NCBI GenBank assembly: GCA_030550455.1
Contig: JAUQPH010000011.1
Location: 1 to 55,990, forward strand
Source: Thermoproteota archaeon
GTDB taxonomy: Archaea; Thermoproteota; Thermoprotei_A; Sulfolobales; NBVN01
Reading direction: 5' to 3'
DNA length: 55,990 nucleotides
This document shows, in pieces, positions 1 through 7,229 of this stretch. Below the pieces are notes generated by a model that was given only the letters and a program-made list of their open reading frames with translations, had not been told where the DNA came from and ran no database searches. Numbering within the stretch: the stretch's first letter is position 1; every line of letters starts with the position of its first letter. The position numbers and the translations under genes are program-made.

Positions 1-1205
1 ATCCTTTTAGCGATGTCGATGGCTCTAGCATCAGCACTCGCACCAAAGAGCTTACTCATTATTACGTCTTCCATCGAAGCCAGATTTTGAGCTGTTGGAG
101 TTACTATGTTGCTACTTCGCACTCTCAGTTCTCTATCTAGGTTATACCTATGGTAAAGGATTCCTCTTGGTGCTTCCGTAACCGCCACGCAAGCACCTCT
201 TGGTGCCGTCCTTGGTTCGGTTTTAGTAACTGACCTCTCTCGATATTCATCGAAAAACTCCTTGAGTTCTAAGAGAGTGTGGTATGTTTCGGCTATTCGA
301 GCTACTACACTCTGGTAGATGTTCTTGAGGCTTTCTCCGTAACCGTATTCTCTGATCAGCTCTTTAACCTCTTCCCTTAAGTACTTAGAGTAGAGATTGT
401 ACCTTGCTAGAGGTCCAACGGCGTAGGGCTCTCCGGTTATTAATCTATACCTAAGCGCGTTGGAGTACCCCACCTGCTCGGTAAGTATGAAGCTCTCAAA
501 AGCTTCCACTTTAGCAGAAGAGCCGTCATCAGTAACTACACCACTCCCGATCCACGGGTATCGGGAACCGTTTTCTACAGCCATATACCTCAGTCTATGG
601 ACTTCGACCGGTATGCTGCCAAGGTCTAGCACGAACTTAGCTATGTCCATAAAGTCTCTTAGTACTTTAGGTAGATCATGCTTAAGTTTTTCGACTTTGC
701 TAGCACTCGGAAAGCTATATACTCCACCAACACGTATGTTGAGCACGTTATGAAATCTTCCTCCTAGGGTTTCCATAACCTTTCTAGACCAGAGAACTAT
801 TTCTGTACTCTTGCTAAAGATATGTGAATAGCTTTCCGAGAGCTCTTTCAGAGAGCCGACTTCGAGGAAGTCCGGTAGGTGGAGAAGAGCTACGTGAATA
901 ACGTGGCTCTTAACTCTCTCTGCTGCTAGTACTGCTAGCCTCAGCCTTTCTTCGTCTTCCGGCACCTCTATAGATAGGCAGTTCTCAAATGCTTTAGAAG
1001 CAGTGAGAGCGTATGAAACACCGCACAGTCCGCATATTCTGCTAGTTAGGTCCGGGACCTCAAAGTACCTCCTTCCCCTAACTATGTACTCGAAGAATCT
1101 CGGTGCTTCAGTTATCTTAATTTCGACGCTAGTTACTCTACCGTCAGAAGACTTAAGCACTACCTGACCTTCTCCTTCAACTCGAGTTAGAAGTCCGGAC
1201 AGCAT
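1..1205 (-). CDS. hydA: [NiFe]-hydrogenase large (alpha) subunit, group 3b type; 3' end outside window
   Basis: The frame is open from an ATG at 1205 to the window edge, about 401 codons, so the C-terminus is missing. The N-terminal metal-site motif RICGLCGV is read near residue 55, followed by a long helical region typical of cytosolic large subunits and the EAPRG motif near residue 340. The second cysteine pair of the active site lies beyond the edge and cannot be checked. The gene follows hydD by 7 bases and is last in the visible hydB-hydG-hydD-hydA order, the arrangement known for archaeal NADPH-linked sulfhydrogenases. It should carry the Ni-Fe site where H2 is made or split. Confidence 0.93.
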   Translation of the reverse strand, partial: MLSGLLTRVEGEGQVVLKSSDGRVTSVEIKITEAPRFFEYIVRGRRYFEVPDLTSRICGLCGVSYALTASKAFENCLSIEVPEDEERLRLAVLAAERVKSHVIHVALLHLPDFLEVGSLKELSESYSHIFSKSTEIVLWSRKVMETLGGRFHNVLNIRVGGVYSFPSASKVEKLKHDLPKVLRDFMDIAKFVLDLGSIPVEVHRLRYMAVENGSRYPWIGSGVVTDDGSSAKVEAFESFILTEQVGYSNALRYRLITGEPYAVGPLARYNLYSKYLREEVKELIREYGYGESLKNIYQSVVARIAETYHTLLELKEFFDEYRERSVTKTEPRTAPRGACVAVTEAPRGILYHRYNLDRELRVRSSNIVTPTAQNLASMEDVIMSKLFGASADARAIDIAKR

Positions 1206-1212
1206 TGTTGGC

Positions 1213-1983
1213 TCACCTACTAGAAGAAGACTTAGTGAGAGACGAATAGCTAAACGCTTTAAGCATGGCCATAAAGTCTTCTCTACTCATCCCAAGTCTC
1301 TCCACCACCTTCGAGAACTCCTCTAGCTTCTCTCTATCTACTATAAGTGCGTTAAGACCGTAGCACCCATAGCAACCACGCCTAAAGCTTGGGCAGAGCG
1401 CTCCACAGCCGGATAGAGTTATTGGACCGAGGCACGGTTTTCCATCAAATACTGTTACACATAGTATCCCCTTTCTCTTGCACTCCGAGCATAAGCTCTC
1501 AACTATCGGGGACTCGCTTCCCCCCATCACTAGCTTAACTAGAAACCTAGCTAAAGCCTCTCCGTTAGCCGGACAGCCAGAGAATCTGTAATCTACGTTT
1601 ACTACGCTATCTACGCTCTTAACTTCTGGTAGCACCTTGATATGGTCGGGGTTTGGGTAGGAGGCTAAAACAACAGTTCTAAGATCCTCTCCTGCTCTCA
1701 GTGACTGTACTCCACCGAAGACAGCGCAGGTACCTAGAGCTATTAGTACTCTAGATTTCTCTCTAACCTGCTTAACTAGCTCTTCCTGCTCGCTGTTCAC
1801 TATAGAACCCTCAACTATGGCTACATCTACATCTTCAATAGCGTTTGAGTCCTGTAGTTCAGTAAAGTAGGATATGTTGAGGTACCTCAGTAGCTCAGCG
1901 CGTGCTACTAGTGAGTAAAGCACCTCGTTTAAGCATCCGGAGCATGAGGTCAGCTTCAAAACTGAGACACTAAGTTTCCTCAT
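1213..1983 (-). CDS. hydD: [NiFe]-hydrogenase small (delta) subunit
   Basis: 256 residues. Proximal cluster ligands are visible as C14 and C17 in TSCSGC, C86 in LGTCAVFGG and C137 in SGCPANGE. A C-terminal domain has eight more cysteines (165, 168, 175, 184, 193, 197, 204, 207) that should hold the medial and distal 4Fe-4S clusters. It passes electrons between the Ni-Fe site of HydA and HydG/HydB. The start overlaps the end of hydG by 4 bases (ATGA), so translation is probably coupled. The same eight-cysteine spacing recurs at the C-terminus of the HoxU-like protein at 6567-7226. Confidence 0.93.
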   Translation of the reverse strand: MRKLSVSVLKLTSCSGCLNEVLYSLVARAELLRYLNISYFTELQDSNAIEDVDVAIVEGSIVNSEQEELVKQVREKSRVLIALGTCAVFGGVQSLRAGEDLRTVVLASYPNPDHIKVLPEVKSVDSVVNVDYRFSGCPANGEALARFLVKLVMGGSESPIVESLCSECKRKGILCVTVFDGKPCLGPITLSGCGALCPSFRRGCYGCYGLNALIVDREKLEEFSKVVERLGMSREDFMAMLKAFSYSSLTKSSSSR

Positions 1984-2807
1984 AGTCCTCTCACCGTCAC
2001 GTACTGTTTTACGTCTTGGTAACTAAACACCGGTCCATCTTTGCATATAAAGTAATGACCCAATTGACACGTGCCGCAGATCCCTATACCGCATCTACAC
2101 CTTCTCTCCAGCGATAGGAACACTCTATCCTCTTTTACGCCCTTCTTTACGAGCTTGTCTGCGGCTACCTTCATCATTACCTCTGGACCACAAACGAACG
2201 CAACTGTGTTCTGCGGGTTAAATTTAACTCTGTCTATAAGGTCTGTTACAAAGCCTACATAACCCTTCCAACCAGTATGCGGTATGTCTATAGAGAATAG
2301 AATTGTGGAGTTCGGTATTTTACTGTACTCCTCGTATTCGTACTTAAATAGCATATCTACAGGTCTTCTAGCTCCATAAAGGAGTATGAAGTGCCCGTAG
2401 AGACTCCTATTCTCGGCTATGTGCTTTATTAGCGCTCTCAGTGGAGCTAGTCCTATTCCACCGCCTATAACAAGGACGTCATGACCCTCAAACTCGCGGA
2501 TAGGCCAACCCCTACCGTAGGGCCCGCGAATCCCTAGGTAGCTACCCACACCAACGTTAGTATAGATGTAGTTAGTTACTGCTCCTACAGCTCTAACGGT
2601 GTGCTCCACCAAGCTCCTATCTCCTGCTGCATAGTTTGATATAGAGATGACTACTTCACCCATACCCTTTACGTAGAGAACATCAAACTGACCCGGTAGT
2701 GGTGTCGGAAAGCCGTTGACTACTATATGGTATGTTCTAACTAGTGGGGCCTCATCTACTACTTTAGTAACCCTCCCTTTCATTGGAATGAGTTTATCTA
2801 CCGACAT
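1980..2807 (-). CDS. hydG: Hydrogenase gamma subunit, FAD/NAD(P)-binding oxidoreductase with 2Fe-2S
   Basis: 275 residues of the ferredoxin-NADP reductase/dihydroorotate dehydrogenase electron-transfer family. The N-terminal beta-barrel binds FAD, GGGIGLAPLRAL near residue 118 is the nucleotide-binding loop, and the C-terminus carries a 2Fe-2S motif (CRCGIGICGTC plus a later Cys). In the family it links NAD(P)(H) to the hydrogenase Fe-S chain. It overlaps hydB by 14 bases and hydD by 4, so it is co-transcribed with both. Whether it prefers NADPH or NADH cannot be read from the sequence. Confidence 0.92.
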   Translation of the reverse strand: MSVDKLIPMKGRVTKVVDEAPLVRTYHIVVNGFPTPLPGQFDVLYVKGMGEVVISISNYAAGDRSLVEHTVRAVGAVTNYIYTNVGVGSYLGIRGPYGRGWPIREFEGHDVLVIGGGIGLAPLRALIKHIAENRSLYGHFILLYGARRPVDMLFKYEYEEYSKIPNSTILFSIDIPHTGWKGYVGFVTDLIDRVKFNPQNTVAFVCGPEVMMKVAADKLVKKGVKEDRVFLSLERRCRCGIGICGTCQLGHYFICKDGPVFSYQDVKQYVTVRGL

Positions 2808-3882
2808 ATCCTACAGCCCTCGAGACAACCTCCCTTAAGTCTATGCCCATAGGACACCAGGTAATACACCTTCCACACCCAACACAACCTGGAAGGCCAA
2901 CTTGTCTTTGATAAAAGAGAAACTTGTGTAGCACGAAGTGTCTATACCTCATAAAAAGCTCTGGTCTGAAGTGCTGACCAGCAACTTGACCATACGTAAA
3001 TGAAAGACAGCCGAACCAGTGTCTCTCACGCCAGGCTTTACCTGATAGATCAGCATAGTCGCTAAACTCCGTGCAGAAGCATGTTGGACATACCATGTTG
3101 CAGTTAGTGCAGCCAACGCACCTCGCTGAAGCCTCTCTCCAGAATCCCTCTGCGACAGCTACATCTTCAAGAGCTCTGACTACGACATTAAATGGTGGAA
3201 TTCGAGAAGCCTTTCTTCTAGCTTCATTTAAAGCTTCATTATACCTTCTTAGCGTCTCGTCTGAAGCAGGAGTGAGACCTACTTTCTCAACTAGCTTAAG
3301 CCCCTTCTCGGAGCCCACCTTAAACAGCACTTGATCGCCTAACCTAGCGTACGCTATATCGTACCCCTTCGCTACGGCAGGTCCAGTCCCGATCGAGCCG
3401 CAAAAGCACGTACCTCCAGGTTCAACACACTCTTCTACCACTATATACTCTATGCGTGCCCTTCTAGCCTGGTATACGTCGTCGCGTTCTAGAACTTTAT
3501 CAAGCACTTCGATAGCGGCAAGATCGCAAGGTTTTATTCCAAAAAGTACTGACGGAGGGAAGTCGTCCTTAGTTCGAATTATTTCGAAGTCATCGGAGAT
3601 CTCGTAAATAACCTGAGTTGGGTAGTGCAAGAGATGCTTAGGGGAGTACTGAGTATGCCTAAAGACTCCCTTTACTTCTTTAGCAAGTCTGTAGCTCCCG
3701 GGGCTCTGTATGTCTGTGTAGTCGATTAGTAGGTCGCTTAGTCTGCTTACTTCTCCAATAACAGGTAAGTCTCCTTCAAGTTTGTAAGATAGCACTCTCA
3801 ATCCTTGTTCCTTTAGAGCAAGTATGAGGTTCTCCAATAAGAGTACACTGCCCTCGAAATATTCTCCAAGCATTCTTGACAT
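2794..3882 (-). CDS. hydB: Hydrogenase beta subunit, 4Fe-4S protein (sulfhydrogenase)
   Basis: 362 residues, first gene of the hydBGDA operon. It has an early cysteine group around CVEPGGTCFCGS, then CVGCTNCNMVCPTCFC, and a C-terminal ferredoxin-like CVGCGRCITWCPMGID. It matches the beta subunit of archaeal sulfhydrogenases and anaerobic sulfite reductase AsrA-like proteins, which carry electrons and, with HydG, are linked to sulfur reduction in Pyrococcus-type enzymes. The ATG lies about 28 bases after a TATA-like box with no clear ribosome binding site, so the mRNA is probably leaderless or nearly so. Confidence 0.92.
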   Translation of the reverse strand: MSRMLGEYFEGSVLLLENLILALKEQGLRVLSYKLEGDLPVIGEVSRLSDLLIDYTDIQSPGSYRLAKEVKGVFRHTQYSPKHLLHYPTQVIYEISDDFEIIRTKDDFPPSVLFGIKPCDLAAIEVLDKVLERDDVYQARRARIEYIVVEECVEPGGTCFCGSIGTGPAVAKGYDIAYARLGDQVLFKVGSEKGLKLVEKVGLTPASDETLRRYNEALNEARRKASRIPPFNVVVRALEDVAVAEGFWREASARCVGCTNCNMVCPTCFCTEFSDYADLSGKAWRERHWFGCLSFTYGQVAGQHFRPELFMRYRHFVLHKFLFYQRQVGLPGCVGCGRCITWCPMGIDLREVVSRAVGYVGR

Positions 3883-3901
3883 CTATACCCTGTTCCTAGT
3901 A

Positions 3902-3940
3902 CTTCAATAAATATGTAAGTTAATTAAACTTAATTAAATA
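3902..3940 (-). promoter_or_regulatory. hydB promoter with tandem TTAATTAAA palindromic units
   Basis: On the minus strand a TATA-like ATATTTATTG (about 3904-3913) lies some 28 bases before the hydB ATG. Immediately upstream are two identical 9-base units, TTAATTAAA at 3920-3928 and 3930-3938. Each contains an 8-base palindrome, and they are spaced 10 bases centre to centre, one helical turn. This is a plausible dimer or double-dimer operator controlling the sulfhydrogenase operon, but the AT-rich composition makes chance a real alternative. Confidence 0.5.
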
Positions 3941-3989
3941 TAAGTATAACAGCTTTGAAGTATAAGTCTTTCATCGCGAATTTCGGCAC

Positions 3990-5291
3990 TTAGCAGACTT
4001 TAAACATCCTCCTAACGTCGCTTAACTTAGTTGCTCTCTCTTGGAGTATCGCACTAAATCTCTTTTTGTTGCTACTTAATGGCTGTCCTCCACCCATTAA
4101 GCAGCCACCAGGACATACTTCAAACACTGGTAGACTCTTTTCATTTCGAAAGCCCGCATGGACGGCAAGAGGGTCTACCTTAGTAACTTCGCTTTGCCTA
4201 AGGACTACGTAATCGGGGTATTCATCAGTTAGCGTATCGTAGTTAAGTTTCTTGAGAGCTATCTGCGCTTCCCGCGCAGTCAGCACCTTTGGGAGTACTC
4301 TTTTCCAAGACAGGCACTGGGTGATATAGACTACTCCAGGTGGTACATTTAGCTTGGGCTCGATAGCTTTAACTCCAGGTGCTAAAGCTTGAAGTATCTT
4401 TTTCTCGGCTAGCGACCTAGCTACTATCACTCCCTCAGTTCTTAAATCGATATCAGCGAGTGGGTCGTATACCGTGACTCTTTTGAATCCAATAGCCTTG
4501 AGTCCGCAAATGACCTTAAGCGGGTCTAGTCCCTCAGCTTCCGATAAAGAAGCTATGACCTCGGGCTCTACGTATGCCTCAAATACGTGTCCTCTCCTAA
4601 TTTCAGTGAGTACTTTATCTACATCTAAGCTGTACGTAATGGCTCCAGCAGGACAGTACGCAGCACAGAGTCCGCAGTAAACGCAGCCGGACTTTCTGAA
4701 GGGTTCTCCATAAGGTGTTGAGACTAAAGTCTCTATACCTCTGTTAACGTAGTTAAGCACCTTAGCCCCGATCTTCGAACATATTTCAACGCACCGTCCG
4801 CACACAAAGCACTTAAGCTGGTCGAACTTCATTAACTCATCCTCTATCACTTGACCTCCTCGTTCGACATAGCTAAACCTTTTCTCACTAACTATCCACT
4901 TAAGCCCTGCCGCTATCTTCTTAATTAATTCAATAACTTCTGATGGCTGAGCCGGACAGCCTCTTACGTAGTAATCTACCTTAACATGACTACTCACAGG
5001 TTTCGACAGACCTAGAGCTCCTTGTACACCTCCTAGACATGCGCAACTACCTAGGGCTACCAAGACCTTTGCTCTGCTTCTAACTCTGTGGAGTAGCTCG
5101 AGGTCTCTCCCGCTTAGTACCGATCCCTCGACTAAGGCTACATCAACATCATCGACTTCTTTACCTATTCCAGCTAGCGGCCAGTAAGTTAGTGAGATGC
5201 CATCTCTCTCTAAAAGATCGGCAAACTCTTTGCTCACCAAGTTGTACTGACAGCCATCGCAGCCAGATAGAGCCACGATCGCAACCTTCAT
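3990..5291 (-). CDS. Hybrid hydrogenase small subunit: [NiFe] small-subunit N-domain + 2x[4Fe-4S] + truncated [FeFe]-hydrogenase-like domain
   Basis: 433 residues with three modules. Residues 1-135 are a [NiFe] small subunit N-domain with proximal-cluster ligands C11, C14, C83 and C112. Residues 160-220 carry two ferredoxin motifs (C161/164/167/171 and C203/206/209/213). Residues 235-405 resemble the N-terminal half of the [FeFe]-hydrogenase H-domain: a GLKAIGFKRVTVYDPLADID stretch, an L1-like ITQCLSW (C326), and an L3 motif CPGGCLMGGGQP (C393, C397). The usual L2 motif MPCxxKxxE is absent and only 67 residues separate L1 from L3, so the H-cluster site is incomplete (three of four cubane ligands). 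The small-subunit C-terminal cluster domain is also absent. It follows the large subunit gene by 7 bases and should pair with it. Confidence 0.88.
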   Translation of the reverse strand: MKVAIVALSGCDGCQYNLVSKEFADLLERDGISLTYWPLAGIGKEVDDVDVALVEGSVLSGRDLELLHRVRSRAKVLVALGSCACLGGVQGALGLSKPVSSHVKVDYYVRGCPAQPSEVIELIKKIAAGLKWIVSEKRFSYVERGGQVIEDELMKFDQLKCFVCGRCVEICSKIGAKVLNYVNRGIETLVSTPYGEPFRKSGCVYCGLCAAYCPAGAITYSLDVDKVLTEIRRGHVFEAYVEPEVIASLSEAEGLDPLKVICGLKAIGFKRVTVYDPLADIDLRTEGVIVARSLAEKKILQALAPGVKAIEPKLNVPPGVVYITQCLSWKRVLPKVLTAREAQIALKKLNYDTLTDEYPDYVVLRQSEVTKVDPLAVHAGFRNEKSLPVFEVCPGGCLMGGGQPLSSNKKRFSAILQERATKLSDVRRMFKVC

Positions 5292-5298
5292 TAATCTA

Positions 5299-6570
5299 TC
5301 ACCTCACTTTAACGACGTGAACGGCACACGGGATACACGGGTCGTAAGCTCTAACGAGCGCCTCTACGTACTTCTGTATAGTTGAATCGCTAGCGCCTTC
5401 AGCGAGAAGCTCTTTGGCTATAGAGGTTGCGGACAGCTCTACGTGCTCTGTATTCATGACTGTCGGAGTAGCTATATCAGCCTTAACGACTTTTAGGTCT
5501 TTATCTACCTCGTAGTAATGTATAAGTAACCCTCTCGGAGCTTCCACAACACCTAGACCAGCTGGCGCACCTCTCGTAGTAGCCGGCTGTAGCTCTAGGT
5601 CTCTAGATGAAAGCTCACTGACGTCCTGAACTATGGAGTCGAACATCAGCTTCGATTCTATTGCTTTAGCGTAGATGTTGGAGTAGGGGTTTTCTTTAAG
5701 CTTTTTCTCAAAGCTAGCCACAACACCTCTAGTCTCACCGTCGAGTTCGTTGTACTCTAGCGCACTTAGGAGCCTAGCTCTAGCACCGACGTAAAACGGG
5801 TAGCCTAAGAATAAGCACTTTTTGCTACTAGAGTATTCAACGTGTAGTTCGTTAAAGAGCTCTCTATAGTTCTCTAAAGTAGTTGCGAACCTTCCGGTAG
5901 GTGTATTTAAGCTGTAGGGCTGGCCTCTAGGGACAGTGGACCTAGTGGACCCCGATAGAGCAACGTACCTAGGTGATGGGTCTCTAGAGTTCGGAAGCTC
6001 GACGTCTAGCACTCTCTCTGTGAAGCCCTCGAGGTGGGGTCGCACGGATTTTAGTAGCTCAAGTGCTGACATGAGTACTCTACGGCTGACGTCGGATAGG
6101 AACCTCCCCATAGAGTAGTTATTGGGTGACGTAAGTCTGCCGCATACGAGCTTAATGACCTTGTTTAAGTAAGTGTTGATCTCTAGAGACTTCTTCGCGA
6201 GCTGCTCAGAAGCTTCCCTACTTAAGTAGTCCGGTAGCGCTAGAACCCCTAAGTGAATTACGTGGTTCTGAATAAAGCTCAGCTTATTGCATACGTCCCT
6301 CAATCTAATAGTGTCTTCAGAGGCTTCTACACCTGCGATTTGCTCAACAGCTAAAGACGCTGCCCAGAAATGGGGGTGGCTACACACTCCGCAGATCCTT
6401 GAAGCTATAGCTGGTACTTCACTAACTTTCCGCCCGATGACTAAGTTTTCGAATCCTCTCAGGCTTGCTACTGAGCTATACGTGACTCTCGCAGAGCCGT
6501 CGTATATCAACACCTCTACCTTGGACTCACCGGCCACTCTAGGTATTTCCCAGCTTAGTGACTTATTCAT
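5299..6570 (-). CDS. [NiFe]-hydrogenase large subunit of the hybrid/NuoEF-linked hydrogenase
   Basis: 423 residues. Both metal-binding pairs are intact: C60 and C63 in ASRICGVCSHPH, and C412 and C415 in DPCIPCAVH with H418. Only five residues follow H418, so any C-terminal peptide removed during maturation would be very short. The protein is of the cytosolic group 3 type, like HoxH/MvhA. It is the catalytic partner of the hybrid small subunit encoded just downstream. The start overlaps the end of the HoxU-like gene by 4 bases, indicating translational coupling. It is the second large subunit in the window and clearly diverged from HydA. Confidence 0.93.
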   Translation of the reverse strand: MNKSLSWEIPRVAGESKVEVLIYDGSARVTYSSVASLRGFENLVIGRKVSEVPAIASRICGVCSHPHFWAASLAVEQIAGVEASEDTIRLRDVCNKLSFIQNHVIHLGVLALPDYLSREASEQLAKKSLEINTYLNKVIKLVCGRLTSPNNYSMGRFLSDVSRRVLMSALELLKSVRPHLEGFTERVLDVELPNSRDPSPRYVALSGSTRSTVPRGQPYSLNTPTGRFATTLENYRELFNELHVEYSSSKKCLFLGYPFYVGARARLLSALEYNELDGETRGVVASFEKKLKENPYSNIYAKAIESKLMFDSIVQDVSELSSRDLELQPATTRGAPAGLGVVEAPRGLLIHYYEVDKDLKVVKADIATPTVMNTEHVELSATSIAKELLAEGASDSTIQKYVEALVRAYDPCIPCAVHVVKVR

Positions 6571-7226
6571 GGTTTACCACCCTTGGTGACTACCTCCCTT
6601 AGTCTCTCGGGTAGATTGCTCCAGAAAAACTTCATAGTAGCCTCGATCTCCTTTACGTCTACTCTATACTTCCTGTATAGCTCCACTGTAGCGTCTTCCC
6701 AAATCCTTGGGTCGCTTAAGTACCCCCGACACCCCACACACGGAGCTCCGTAGCGAGGACATTCAGCAGAACAGCCGGCGACAGTCAGAGGTCCTAAGCA
6801 CGGCTCACCTTTTGTGATGAGGCATTCATCCCCTATGAGTGGGCACTCAGAGCACACCGGTAGCCCTTCGATACCTAGCTGCTTCGATACTTCGAGTAGG
6901 GAGCAGTTCGACTTCCTTATGCAGCTCCAGCACTTGACTCTATGTGTCGATAGTAGTAGCTCTAGGTTGGTCCTTCTATACCTAGTGAGCTCATCACCTT
7001 CTGTCACTATTTTAGCTTCCTCAGATACCGGGAACCTACATGAGGGAACGACTCTCCCGTTAACTAGGACTACGCATATTCTACAAGTAGCTTCCTCGAA
7101 GAGTCCCTCGAGATAGCAGAGTACGGGGACTCTAAACCCAGCCTTCTCAACAGCATCTATTACGAAAGCGTTTCGTGGTACCTCTACCTGTACGCCATTT
7201 ACGTAAACTCTAACCGTGTCCACCAT
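6567..7226 (-). CDS. HoxU/NuoG-N-like Fe-S subunit carrying a [NiFe] small-subunit C-terminal cluster domain
   Basis: 219 residues. The N-terminal 2Fe-2S ferredoxin domain has C37, C48, C51 and C63. A His-Cys3 cluster motif follows with H95, C99, C102 and C108. Instead of the usual NuoG/HoxU ferredoxin pair it ends in eight cysteines (125, 128, 135, 143, 152, 156, 163, 166) whose spacing and text (PCLGPLTVAGC, PCVGCRGY) match the C-terminal domain of HydD in the neighbouring operon. It probably bridges NuoF and the hydrogenase small subunit. Gaps are 3 bases to nuoF and a 4-base overlap with the large subunit gene. Confidence 0.87.
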   Translation of the reverse strand: MVDTVRVYVNGVQVEVPRNAFVIDAVEKAGFRVPVLCYLEGLFEEATCRICVVLVNGRVVPSCRFPVSEEAKIVTEGDELTRYRRTNLELLLSTHRVKCWSCIRKSNCSLLEVSKQLGIEGLPVCSECPLIGDECLITKGEPCLGPLTVAGCSAECPRYGAPCVGCRGYLSDPRIWEDATVELYRKYRVDVKEIEATMKFFWSNLPERLREVVTKGGKP

Positions 7227-7229
7227 CTC

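Noticed and set aside
460-753. 97-codon plus-strand frame inside the first gene
   Set aside because: It is the shadow of the hydrogenase large subunit on the minus strand.
3910-3938. SurR-type operator (GTTn3AAC) before hydB
   Set aside because: The closest match has five, not three, bases between GTT and AAC, so the family consensus is not met.
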